Program-made: the position numbers and the translations under genes
Shown: piece by piece, positions 16,762-24,249 of the stretch
Layout: every line of letters begins with the position of its first letter
Numbering within the stretch: position 1 is the first letter of the stretch
The notes under the pieces: model-generated
The model's database searches: none
The model's input: the letters and a program-made list of their open reading frames with translations, nothing else
Told to the model about the DNA's origin: nothing
NCBI GenBank assembly: GCA_963803155.1
Contig: CAWDMN010000028.1
Coordinates: 1-38,114 of the forward strand
Origin: CAWDMN01 sp963803155
GTDB lineage: Bacteria; Acidobacteriota; Terriglobia; Versatilivoradales; Versatilivoraceae
Length of the DNA stretch: 38,114 bases
Direction of reading: 5' to 3'

Positions 16762-17382
16762 TCACTTCAGCCGGTATCCGATATCATCTCCAGCCAAGAG
16801 GACCGCGGCTCCAGTGGCGGGAACGGCTTGATTGAAGGCGGTTTGAACTATTCCATCCGGCCCGGCGGAGATGATCCAGACTGCATTGCCGCCGATCATG
16901 GCGGTCGTGATGTTCCCAATATTGGTCATATACCGGTTTCCCCAGGGATCCGCCGGAATGGCCTGCATGTAAGGACCGCGCCAGCTGAGCTCTCCAACAT
17001 TTTGCGGGTAGATATTGGCGACTTGGTTCCCGGGCCGGTCGACAACGAGGTGGTACGTTAATAGGTCTCCCTGCGTTCCGTTTATCGCCGTTGTATTCCA
17101 AGCGGCCGCGGCCCCGGCGGCGGTTGGAGTATTTCCTTGCCCGGCCAACAGGGTCAGTCCGACCGCCCCAGCCGAGGTCATGTTGGGCCAACGGCCTGTA
17201 TCCTTATAAAAGTTGGCCAACGCAGCTCCAATCACCTGGCAATCGTTAGCGGCCCTTGCCCGCTTTGCATCATCCAGATGCTTAATCACACTCGGAGTGA
17301 TGATTCCCGCCAGAATGGCCACCACCGCTATGGCCACAATGACTTCAATTAACGTGAACCCTTTTTCCTTTTTTCCCAACAT
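16762..17382 (-). CDS. gspG: Major pseudopilin GspG-like
   Basis: 206 residues. The basic leader MLGKKEKG is followed by the class III prepilin signal FTLIEVIVAIAVVAILAGII with glutamate at +5. The globular domain carries DDAKRARAANDCQVIGAALA, FYKDTGRWP, LSWRGPYMQAIPADPWGNRY and VWIISAGPDGI, the GspG hallmarks; the aspartates around DPWGNRY and SAGPDG normally bind calcium. After cleavage by a prepilin peptidase (not in this window) it polymerises into the pseudopilus. GGAGAAAGAGG precedes the ATG. It is the first gene of the operon and is preceded by an unusual leader with direct repeats and two minus-strand terminators. Confidence 0.92.
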   Translation of the reverse strand: MLGKKEKGFTLIEVIVAIAVVAILAGIITPSVIKHLDDAKRARAANDCQVIGAALANFYKDTGRWPNMTSAGAVGLTLLAGQGNTPTAAGAAAAWNTTAINGTQGDLLTYHLVVDRPGNQVANIYPQNVGELSWRGPYMQAIPADPWGNRYMTNIGNITTAMIGGNAVWIISAGPDGIVQTAFNQAVPATGAAVLLAGDDIGYRLK

Positions 17383-17413
17383 AGGCCTCTTTCTCCTTTA
17401 TTTACGCTGCGCT

Positions 17414-17437
17414 TATTTGTACTCCGGATATTTGTAC
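17414..17437. promoter_or_regulatory. Direct repeat TATTTGTAC x2 upstream of gspG
   Basis: TATTTGTAC occurs at 17414-17422 and 17429-17437, 15 bases start to start, 32-55 bases before the gspG start codon. The tandem arrangement suggests a binding site for a regulator or a repeated leader element. No regulator is identified. Confidence 0.4.
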
Positions 17438-17502
17438 ATCGAGGGACTGAGCTAAAAAGATTATTCCCAAGCCCTTTATCGGCACACCGTTCGGGATGGA
17501 TT

Positions 17503-17528
17503 AAAAAAAAAGACCCTTTCAGAGGGTC
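17503..17528 (-). terminator. Strong Rho-independent terminator upstream of gspG
   Basis: On the minus strand GACCCT-CTGAA-AGGGTC is followed directly by nine T residues, a textbook intrinsic terminator. It points towards gspG and ends 120 bases before its start codon, so it either closes a small RNA or acts as an attenuator in the gspG leader. Confidence 0.75.
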
Positions 17529-17552
17529 CATCGAAGTTGCTCGGGCCGGCAC

Positions 17553-17576
17553 AAAAAAGATTGGTCAAATCCAACC
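17553..17576 (-). terminator. Second minus-strand terminator, tandem
   Basis: On the minus strand GGTTGG-ATTTGA-CCAATC (six pairs, one G-U) is followed by TTTTTT. It lies 24 bases ahead of the stronger terminator. Two in a row suggest a transcript that must be stopped or regulated here. Confidence 0.55.
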
Positions 17577-17840
17577 TGGGCCGCCCACCGTTCGAACCTG
17601 CAAGCCGAAAGGCGCTGGTTCGAACCACTGAACCCGAGGGTAATTCAAACTGGCACACTTCGGCCTATCCACATAGGAGTCTCCATCTCCTCTTTTTCCT
17701 ACCCATTCCGTACCCCGGTTTGAATGGTATCCGGCGAATTCCCTACCTCCTGAAAAGGGGAGTGAAGCAAAATATGCTCCGGATAATTATTATTCCAGGC
17801 CGATTCGTCTGTGCCGGGAATTTTCTTATGACGCAAGTTG
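17577..17840 (-). ncRNA. Candidate structured RNA or leader ahead of gspG
   Basis: No convincing gene lies between the aminotransferase start and the tandem terminators, yet the minus strand can fold. The self-complementary GGTTCGAACC (17617-17626) can pair with GTTCGAACC (17590-17598), enclosing a GCC-TTTC-GGC hairpin. The segment ends at the two terminators. This is either a small RNA or a regulatory 5' leader of the pilus operon. It is not a tRNA: the TTCGAAC loops lack proper T stems. It matches no riboswitch consensus I know. Start unknown. Confidence 0.3.
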
Positions 17841-17860
17841 CCCATGGCGGAACTGGCTAA
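17828..17860 (+). other. Ten-codon ORF overlapping the start of aminotransferase copy 2
   Basis: ATG at 17828 opens MTQVAHGGTG and stops at 17860, in a different frame and across the ATG at 17844 of the downstream gene. CGGGAA is upstream at plausible distance, whereas the real gene start has no obvious ribosome binding site. It could couple translation or reduce it. Confidence 0.35.
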
Positions 17861-18692
17861 TATCAACGGGAAAATTTGTCCTATTCATGAGGCGGTCATC
17901 CCCGCTGAAGATCGGGGTTTTTTATTCGGGGATGGAGTCTATGAAACGCTCCGCGGCTACCGGGGCCGTTTGTGGGCAGTAGATCTGCATTTCCAGCGAT
18001 TGGAGAGGAGCCTTGTCGAAATCGGGCTGACTCAGTGCAGCCTCCTGCAGGTCCGCCAATGGGTGTTACAGACGCACGAACAGAGTCAGATTCAGGATGC
18101 CTTGGTATATTTTCAAATTACGCGTGGGGCGGGGCCGCGCTCTCATATTTGGCCGGAAGAGATGACGCCGACTTTTTTTCTTTCAGTCCGTTCCTTCCCT
18201 CCCCGCAATGGGACTCGTCAAAATGGAGCTTCGGCGGTGATTTTGCCTGACCAGCGCTGGGGACGGTGCGATATCAAATCCATCAATCTTCTTCCCAACA
18301 TTTTGGCCAAACATAAAGCTCGGCAAATGGGTGCGTATGAGGCCATTCTGGCTGGACTGGATGGGAGATTGCATGAAGGAAGCTCGTGTGCGGTCTTTTG
18401 GGTCAAAAGTGGAAAGCTTTATGCCCCGCCATTATCTACCGCCGTCCTCCCGAGTATTACCCGCCAAATCGTGTTCGAGATGGCCGCTCGTTTGGGAATT
18501 CCCGCTTGCGAACAGGAAATTGCCGCTCGGGAACTGGTCAAGTCTGATGAGGCTTTCATTGCATCCACGGGGGATGAAATCACGGGTATAACGCGAATCG
18601 ATGGAGCCCCTATAGGGAAAGGAAGTCCTGGCGAGCTTACCCGCCAGCTCCAGGCGGCCTATCAAAAACTGGTCCTGAATAAGCCGGCATAA
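17844..18692 (+). CDS. dat: Class IV aminotransferase, D-amino-acid type (copy 2)
   Basis: 282-residue PLP enzyme, copy of the gene at 5426-6274 at a constant offset of 12,418 bases. Protein differences are P2A and V7I at the start, then A58V and N66S. Over the 849 bases nine differ, five of them within the first 19; the run equivalent to 5623-6272 is identical, and similarity ends at the stop codon (TAA here, TGA there). Upstream sequences are unrelated. All family motifs, including the catalytic lysine in DIKSINLLPN, are intact. The start is the ATG at 17844 (a TTG two codons earlier is in frame). No clear ribosome binding site is present, unlike copy 1, and a ten-codon ORF overlaps the start, so expression may be weaker. 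Confidence 0.87.
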   Translation: MAELANINGKICPIHEAVIPAEDRGFLFGDGVYETLRGYRGRLWAVDLHFQRLERSLVEIGLTQCSLLQVRQWVLQTHEQSQIQDALVYFQITRGAGPRSHIWPEEMTPTFFLSVRSFPPRNGTRQNGASAVILPDQRWGRCDIKSINLLPNILAKHKARQMGAYEAILAGLDGRLHEGSSCAVFWVKSGKLYAPPLSTAVLPSITRQIVFEMAARLGIPACEQEIAARELVKSDEAFIASTGDEITGITRIDGAPIGKGSPGELTRQLQAAYQKLVLNKPA

Positions 18693-18792
18693 GAGGGGGT
18701 GCCTTCCGCGGGCTGAATCAAAATTGATGGAGACGTAAAGCTTTCACCGAAACCCCACCAGGAGCCATCAGAGTCCAGCTTGGATTTGCAAA

Positions 18793-19923
18793 TCAATACT
18801 TGGACTCTTTGGCCGTGGTTCGAAGCTGAAATTGCCGTTGAGCCATCTTGCGAAGAGTTTCCGGAATATTCTTATCGCGAGCCAGCGTTTTCAAATCCGG
18901 AGTGAGAATTCGATTCAGCATCCCCAAAGACGTGGACAAGGGTGTTTTGGGATTGCGGATGAGACTGCGCACCACACTGTAATTCTTTACGAATTCACGG
19001 CGGGTGGACAAGATCCGCAGCACTTCCTCCGAAACGTTCTTCATTTGGGCAAAAGATTCCACTTCGCTATCGGATAATTTAGGGCTGTCCAACACGGCTT
19101 CCGCCACCATGCGATTGGAATCGCGAATTAAAATTAGCCGTTCTTCTCTCCCCCCTTTGAGAGCTTCCTGCACTCGTTCCGCTACGGTCAGAGTGGCAAT
19201 CCTGCGAATGGTGGAAACCCGCTCGTTTTCCAGAGTTTCCGCTCCCTCCGCTACCCCATCATCCGCCAGGCTGCGCAACGTCAGCGACATGACGTCCTCA
19301 CCCTCTTCAATCTTTTCGCTATAGAGAACCAAAGCGGAACCAGGCTCCGGCGGTTCCGCCGCTCCCCCCTGAGCTTCCGCGACAAGCTGCTCTTCGGTTT
19401 TTGTCCGGTGGATGGGGATGTAAGTGTTGCGTTTCTCGAAAAATTCCTCCCGGATTTCCTTCAACCGTCGGCGAATATCGGGAGTTTGATTGAGGTTTTT
19501 TTCCAGCGCTTCCAAGATGAAAGGGGAACGTAACAACCGCATCAGGTTAACTAGCAGCAAATCCATCAATCCCGCTCCGACCAGGGCAGCCAGTCCGGCA
19601 ATGGTGGAATCCGGCGCTTGCTTGTTTTGGATGAGGGCTTCCAGGATCACGGGGGGGCGGAGCGGGGGCATCCCTATATATTCGAGTACCTCAACGGGGG
19701 TGGAAGAGCTTTCGGCAATTCTCTTCAGGATTTCCACATCGAAGCTGGTAACGATGGTTTCCCGCGCCGAGTTCCGAATCGATTCATCGGAATCGTTTTG
19801 CAGGAAAACCAAAATGGCCAACAACTCTTCCTGCGAAATCGGCAATACCCCACGGGCCGCGGCTTGACGGATACCGAGAGGGACTTCCCCCGCTTTCATT
19901 TTTTTCAATATCTCTGAGCTCAT
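18793..19923 (-). CDS. Helical-repeat protein of unknown function, rodZ partner
   Basis: 376 residues from the ATG at 19923, 24 bases after the rodZ stop; the frame extends five codons upstream. It is all-helical by pattern, with repeat units of HEAT/DUF2336 style: LLAILVFLQNDSDESIRNSA, IAESSSTPVEVLEYIGMPPL, then a charged linker (about 165-230), then IRDSNRMVAEAVLDSPKLSD, VESFAQMKNVSEEVLRILST, VRSLIRNPKTPLSTSLGMLN and LARDKNIPETLRKMAQRQFQ. I recall similar proteins in Acidobacteriota and Myxococcota-type genomes, but no established function. No signal peptide or membrane helix, so probably a cytoplasmic scaffold. The operon with rodZ suggests a link to cell shape or the elongasome, which is inference. 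Confidence 0.75.
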   Translation of the reverse strand: MSSEILKKMKAGEVPLGIRQAAARGVLPISQEELLAILVFLQNDSDESIRNSARETIVTSFDVEILKRIAESSSTPVEVLEYIGMPPLRPPVILEALIQNKQAPDSTIAGLAALVGAGLMDLLLVNLMRLLRSPFILEALEKNLNQTPDIRRRLKEIREEFFEKRNTYIPIHRTKTEEQLVAEAQGGAAEPPEPGSALVLYSEKIEEGEDVMSLTLRSLADDGVAEGAETLENERVSTIRRIATLTVAERVQEALKGGREERLILIRDSNRMVAEAVLDSPKLSDSEVESFAQMKNVSEEVLRILSTRREFVKNYSVVRSLIRNPKTPLSTSLGMLNRILTPDLKTLARDKNIPETLRKMAQRQFQLRTTAKESKY

Positions 19924-19947
19924 GACGCATTGGTCCAATGATTATGG

Positions 19948-20874
19948 CTAAGGGGAAGCCAAATATTGTTGAATATTCTCGGCAGTTACCAAGATGACCC
20001 GGACCTCTCCCGAGGCCCCCAAGGGTCGGAAATTTTGTCCCCGGACGGAAAGCAATGCCCCGCCGGCATTTCCAAGGGTGAGTTTAAGCGGATGATTCAA
20101 GGAGAAGTTCTTGGTGCTTCCTGCTTCCAAGAGTCCGGTAAAGATGGTCGTGTCTCCGGACATCACGGAAATCCAAGTCTTCTCCTTTGTTAGCAAATGC
20201 AAATCAAGTCCTCCGGGACTCGTCGAACCTCCGGAACTCACCGTGGACGAGCTCGGAGTCTCGGTTTTTTGGGCCAACTCTCCCAGCACTTTTAATTGGG
20301 ATTGGAGGGGACTCCCCGCCGCTGGCGTTCCAGGATGTCCGCCGATATTGCTTCCCCCCTGCGGCACGGATCCCACGGCCGTACTGCTTTGCGGACTGTT
20401 GGGAGACGGAGCAATTGGAGCACTTGAAGACGGTGGCATAGCGGGGGGTGGAGCGGAACTGGCGGGACGGGCCTCCTGCCTCACCGTTGTCGATTTTTTC
20501 CCGAAATCCTGCTGCAGGATCAAATAGACAATCAATCCAACTATGATCGCAGCTCCCAGCCCAATGCTCAAAACGGTTTTTGCCCAGCTCTTTTTTTCCA
20601 TGGACAAGCCCCGATTTTTTTCCACATTCGGCAATACGGGAACTTGGTTGGTCACAAGATGAAAATCCTGCAATATTTTTTCGCCATCCAGTCCGATTTG
20701 GCGAGCATAGGTTTTGATGAAAGCGTTGCGAAACATTCCTTCCGGCAACCGATCAAGCCGGTCATTCTCAATCGCTTCCAACATCCTAATGCCAAGCTTG
20801 GTTTCTCGGGAGATTTTTTCTAGAGAAATTCCCCGGGCTTCACGTTCACTTTTGAGATAAACACCTAAAGTCAT
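19948..20874 (-). CDS. rodZ: RodZ-like cytoskeletal/cell-shape protein
   Basis: 308 residues with the RodZ layout. A cytoplasmic helix-turn-helix of the HTH_25 type fills residues 1-75 (LGVYLKSEREARGISLEKIS, TKLGIRMLEAIENDRLDRLP, FRNAFIKTYARQIGLD). A single membrane helix lies at about 101-120, then a Ser/Pro/Gly linker, and a C-terminal DUF4115 beta domain (TWISVMSGDTTIFTGLLEAG, FSLNHPLKLTLGNAGG). RodZ binds MreB and couples it to the cell-wall elongation machinery. A near-consensus promoter lies 33 bases upstream of the ATG. A helical-repeat gene follows in the same operon. Confidence 0.88.
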   Translation of the reverse strand: MTLGVYLKSEREARGISLEKISRETKLGIRMLEAIENDRLDRLPEGMFRNAFIKTYARQIGLDGEKILQDFHLVTNQVPVLPNVEKNRGLSMEKKSWAKTVLSIGLGAAIIVGLIVYLILQQDFGKKSTTVRQEARPASSAPPPAMPPSSSAPIAPSPNSPQSSTAVGSVPQGGSNIGGHPGTPAAGSPLQSQLKVLGELAQKTETPSSSTVSSGGSTSPGGLDLHLLTKEKTWISVMSGDTTIFTGLLEAGSTKNFSLNHPLKLTLGNAGGALLSVRGQNFRPLGASGEVRVILVTAENIQQYLASP

Positions 20875-20906
20875 GCCAGGGCTCCCAGAACATCAATGTG
20901 TTCAGA

Positions 20907-20935
20907 ATTCTATGAATGGCCCGAACTAATGTCAA
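20907..20935 (-). promoter_or_regulatory. Sigma-70 promoter of the rodZ operon
   Basis: On the minus strand TTGACA (20930-20935), a spacer of exactly 17 bases, and TAGAAT (20907-20912). Perfect -35, one mismatch in the -10. Transcription should start near 20900, leaving a leader of about 25 bases before the rodZ ATG at 20874. Confidence 0.75.
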
Positions 20936-21344
20936 GGCAAACAGCAGCGCCGGAGGCAATCAAAAGAGAGAGACAGCAAAAAAGTTGAGGCAAAAATGCA
21001 GCATCGATGATTTAGCCAACAGCGCGGCGGGCTATTAGCAGGGACGGCTCGTCCGTCACCATTGTTTCCAATACACCATAATTCCGGGCCTTCTCCCGAT
21101 AAGAAGATCTGGAGTTTCAACATTTTCTGAATGAGCGGAACAGTTGAGGTTCAAGGCAATACTTGAAACCGGATTAACAACCCTGGGAGTGGCTTGTCAC
21201 CTGATCCTTGTAAGCGCAGTGATGGCACTTTATTGCCGCCTAGCGGCGGTCCAGAGCAAACCGACCATTCAAGGCGGGCTTCACGGATTGCCTCTTGCGG
21301 ATGCATCGCGCAGCGACGGTGGAAAGCTGGGCAACGGCTGGAAT
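20936..21344. other. Intergenic region between the membrane glycosyltransferase and rodZ
   Basis: 409 bases. No supported ORF. A short palindrome GCCGCCTAGCGGC near 21236-21248 could end the minus-strand glycosyltransferase transcript but has no T tract. Nothing else seen. Confidence 0.4.
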
Positions 21345-24038
21345 TCAATCTAACTTGCCTGAGCCCTTTGGGATGGATTCAATTCGAACAGAGTAAACTC
21401 TGACCCCCAACTCTCGCACATCCGGCCCAATGCCCAGGCGAGAAGGACAGAAAGTGGGAGTCTGAATCTCAAGCGAATTAGCCTGCCCGGCTGATCGGAG
21501 CACATTGCTGGGAATCATAAACCGAAAAACCTGAGGAGCAGATCCCGGCTGAACCGGTTGGATCAAATTCCCATTGAGGAAAATCCGTGATGCTGCAAGC
21601 GCGACTCCCCTGGGAACGGGACGACTCAGCATCAGGCTCAGCCGCAAAGTTAAGCTGGCGCCAAAAGGAGGCAATTGGACGAGGGCCTGACCGCTGGCCC
21701 AGCGGAAAGTTGTCCCATTATTTTCCTGCTCCGCTAGATAAAAACCTTCCGTCCGCACGCCAAAATTCCTGCCCAATTTCAGATCGAACATGGGCTGGCT
21801 TCCTTGGGATATGGGTTGGATTTCATAAATCTGCATGGGCAAGGTCAAGCGAGCCAATTCGCGCGGAAGCCGATCCACGGGATTCTCCAACATTTCGGTC
21901 TGAAAAAGCATTTGTCCAAAGGGCTGGAATTGAAATTTCTGGCTTGATAAGGAACTGTTCTCTTCCGAAGTTAGCAGAAAAACTTTTTTGCCCTGCAGTG
22001 ACCATTGTCCCATGAGGCGATCAAAAGCAGAAGAATCGATCTCCCGTTGGGCAAAAATGTAGACTGTTTTGTGAAAGAAGAATTTCAACGGTCCCGCAAG
22101 ATAATTTTTGAAGTTGTTATTTTCCATGAGCAGAATATCCGCTGAGGACGCTTGGGCCGCCAGTGCTTCGACTTGAGGTACAACCCGAGCGAATTCCTTC
22201 AAGGGCGCCATTTTCAGAGCCAGCGAAAAATTCCACCCCACTAACCCCATGATCAGAACACTCACTAATAGTTGTTGCGCTCCACTTGGCAGAACACGCC
22301 ATCTAAAGGAAGCCAATCGAGACAGACAAAATCCCGCCAACAACAAACATCCCGGAATGAGAATTTCGATATAGCGGCGGATGACCCAATAATTGTCTGG
22401 CATTGCTCTGGATTTGTAGAGATAAAAAACTCCAAAAGTGATGAATAATGAGAAAAACATAACGAGGTCCCGTCCCTCTTTTTTCGAGAGACGCGGCAAC
22501 GCTATCATAAAGCCCAGACAAGCCAATAAAAGTCCCAGAGGGGTCAGGTACCACCCCAGCCTGACTAAGTTCAGCTCGTTGTGAAATTTGAAACTCACCT
22601 TATCATAAAAGCTTTCAGTCGGTTGATAAACCGAAGGTGTAAGATATGGGCGGACAAAGTAATTAAACAATAGCAATAGGGCGAATAAAAAGATCAAGCA
22701 GAACAACCAGCGTTGTTGCTGCCTCGCATCTGCAATCATCTCGCCATGAATCGTCTTTCCCCAACGCCATATCCCCCCGCAGATGACGGCAAGAACGAAC
22801 GCAGCGGAGATGATCTCCCACCTGTGGGTGGTTTTGATCAAAGCATCGATGACCGTCCACAGGTAAAAAGCCGAATAAATCAACTGATGGATCAAAGCCC
22901 AGACTGCAATGGGAAAAAATCCCAGGAAGAAGAATTTCCAGCTTTTTTGTGTTTCCTGGTCCCATTCTTTCCGCAAGACCGCCACAATGAAAATGGCCAA
23001 TCCAAAACCAGCCAGAATCAAGAAGGAGTCTGGCCTCGCAAAAAGAGTGAGCCCAAAAGTGACGCCAGAAAAAACAAACAGCCGGATTGCACCCGATCGT
23101 GCAGCCAATGCCCACAGCCAGACTCCGCCCAGGAGGAATGCTTGCGTCATAATTTCGCTGAAAGGACTGCGGCTGAGCCAAATTTGAGCCAAATTGGCCG
23201 CCAACAATGCTCCCGCCAGCCAGCCAATAAAATCTGAGTGGAACAGCCTTCTCCCCAACGCCATAATAGCCATGACCGATAATAATCCAAATAAAGCATT
23301 GACTCGGAATAGTACGGCTAATCCGCCAAGCTTATAGCCCAGCGCCAACCAGAGGGGAAGCAGCGTAAAATAATTCGGGGTCATCATCCCCGATTGAGGA
23401 TTCAAGATCCAGAAACATTCATAGGGCCTCGGATATGGGGCAACTTGGAGAGGCGCGGGAAGGAAGAGAGCTTGTTTGTCGGGATCGTCAAATCCCGCAT
23501 AGTCTGGATTGATGCTTTTCAAGCTCCCTTTTTCAGCAATCCATACCGCAATGTTCGCGCAGGCGCCCGGGTCGCGATAATTCAGGATGAACTCGGCGGG
23601 CCAGTTAAATAGAAGAAAAGCGGCAAGCAAAACCAATACAAGAATCCAGTCTCTCCGCTTCCATAAATCCATTCCGCCATAATGCGCAAGGAAAAACCGG
23701 CGGCTTTTTTTTAAAAACAACAAGCAGATCAAAAACAAATCTATGAAACCCAGCCATCCCAAAATAAACCGCAAGCGGAAGAAACCGGTTTCTCCCGCCA
23801 AAATCAAGCCAAGCGAACAGACGACCAGAAAGACCACAACCGGTCCCAGCAGCAATTCCAGCCAATGCCAGGAAAATGGCGATTTGGCGAAAAACTGATT
23901 GGGAGGTTGAGAACCGGTCTGTTTATGGTTGTTCGCGCGGGCATTGCCCCATAAAAAACACCAGCCCAGCCAGCCTGTCGCCAGGGACAAGACCAGGAAG
24001 AAGAGCCATTCCCATACCGAAGCGTTGATAACAGACAT
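21345..24038 (-). CDS. GT39-like polytopic membrane glycosyltransferase
   Basis: 897 residues. About a dozen or more hydrophobic segments occupy residues 8 to roughly 600. The first loop carries NYRDPGACANIAVWIAEKGS, the place where PMT/ArnT-type GT-C enzymes have their acidic catalytic motif, and WLSRSPFSEIMTQAFLLGG follows in a position typical of this group. Such enzymes move sugars from polyprenyl-phosphate donors to lipids, proteins or glycans on the periplasmic side. The last 200 residues are soluble and beta-rich (FRWASGQALVQLPPF, RIFLNGNLIQPV), resembling a jelly-roll or carbohydrate-binding module. AAGGA precedes the ATG. A methyltransferase, a GT2 enzyme and another large membrane protein nearby suggest a surface polysaccharide locus. 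Donor and acceptor are unknown. Confidence 0.78.
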   Translation of the reverse strand: MSVINASVWEWLFFLVLSLATGWLGWCFLWGNARANNHKQTGSQPPNQFFAKSPFSWHWLELLLGPVVVFLVVCSLGLILAGETGFFRLRFILGWLGFIDLFLICLLFLKKSRRFFLAHYGGMDLWKRRDWILVLVLLAAFLLFNWPAEFILNYRDPGACANIAVWIAEKGSLKSINPDYAGFDDPDKQALFLPAPLQVAPYPRPYECFWILNPQSGMMTPNYFTLLPLWLALGYKLGGLAVLFRVNALFGLLSVMAIMALGRRLFHSDFIGWLAGALLAANLAQIWLSRSPFSEIMTQAFLLGGVWLWALAARSGAIRLFVFSGVTFGLTLFARPDSFLILAGFGLAIFIVAVLRKEWDQETQKSWKFFFLGFFPIAVWALIHQLIYSAFYLWTVIDALIKTTHRWEIISAAFVLAVICGGIWRWGKTIHGEMIADARQQQRWLFCLIFLFALLLLFNYFVRPYLTPSVYQPTESFYDKVSFKFHNELNLVRLGWYLTPLGLLLACLGFMIALPRLSKKEGRDLVMFFSLFITFGVFYLYKSRAMPDNYWVIRRYIEILIPGCLLLAGFCLSRLASFRWRVLPSGAQQLLVSVLIMGLVGWNFSLALKMAPLKEFARVVPQVEALAAQASSADILLMENNNFKNYLAGPLKFFFHKTVYIFAQREIDSSAFDRLMGQWSLQGKKVFLLTSEENSSLSSQKFQFQPFGQMLFQTEMLENPVDRLPRELARLTLPMQIYEIQPISQGSQPMFDLKLGRNFGVRTEGFYLAEQENNGTTFRWASGQALVQLPPFGASLTLRLSLMLSRPVPRGVALAASRIFLNGNLIQPVQPGSAPQVFRFMIPSNVLRSAGQANSLEIQTPTFCPSRLGIGPDVRELGVRVYSVRIESIPKGSGKLD

Positions 24039-24249
24039 AAGTTCCTTCGTGGCTAAATTTTATGTAGACAGAGCAAGATTTATTTTCTCTTCCTTGAAAG
24101 GGCTAATCAGATGGCTGTTTCGGAAGCATTGACCGCTTGTTCAGTCCTTTGGTTCCGGCTCCGCCAGGTTAGGATAAGGCCTTTTGGGCGCAAATTCAGA
24201 TGCACAAGCGATTGCGGTGAAAACCTCATTTGAAATCACGGAAAACAAC

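Noticed and set aside
17590..17630. tRNA-like TTCGAAC loops on both strands upstream of gspG
   Set aside because: The 5-bp stems on either side of the loops do not pair, and no acceptor or anticodon stem can be built. The motif is explained by the self-complementary GGTTCGAACC.
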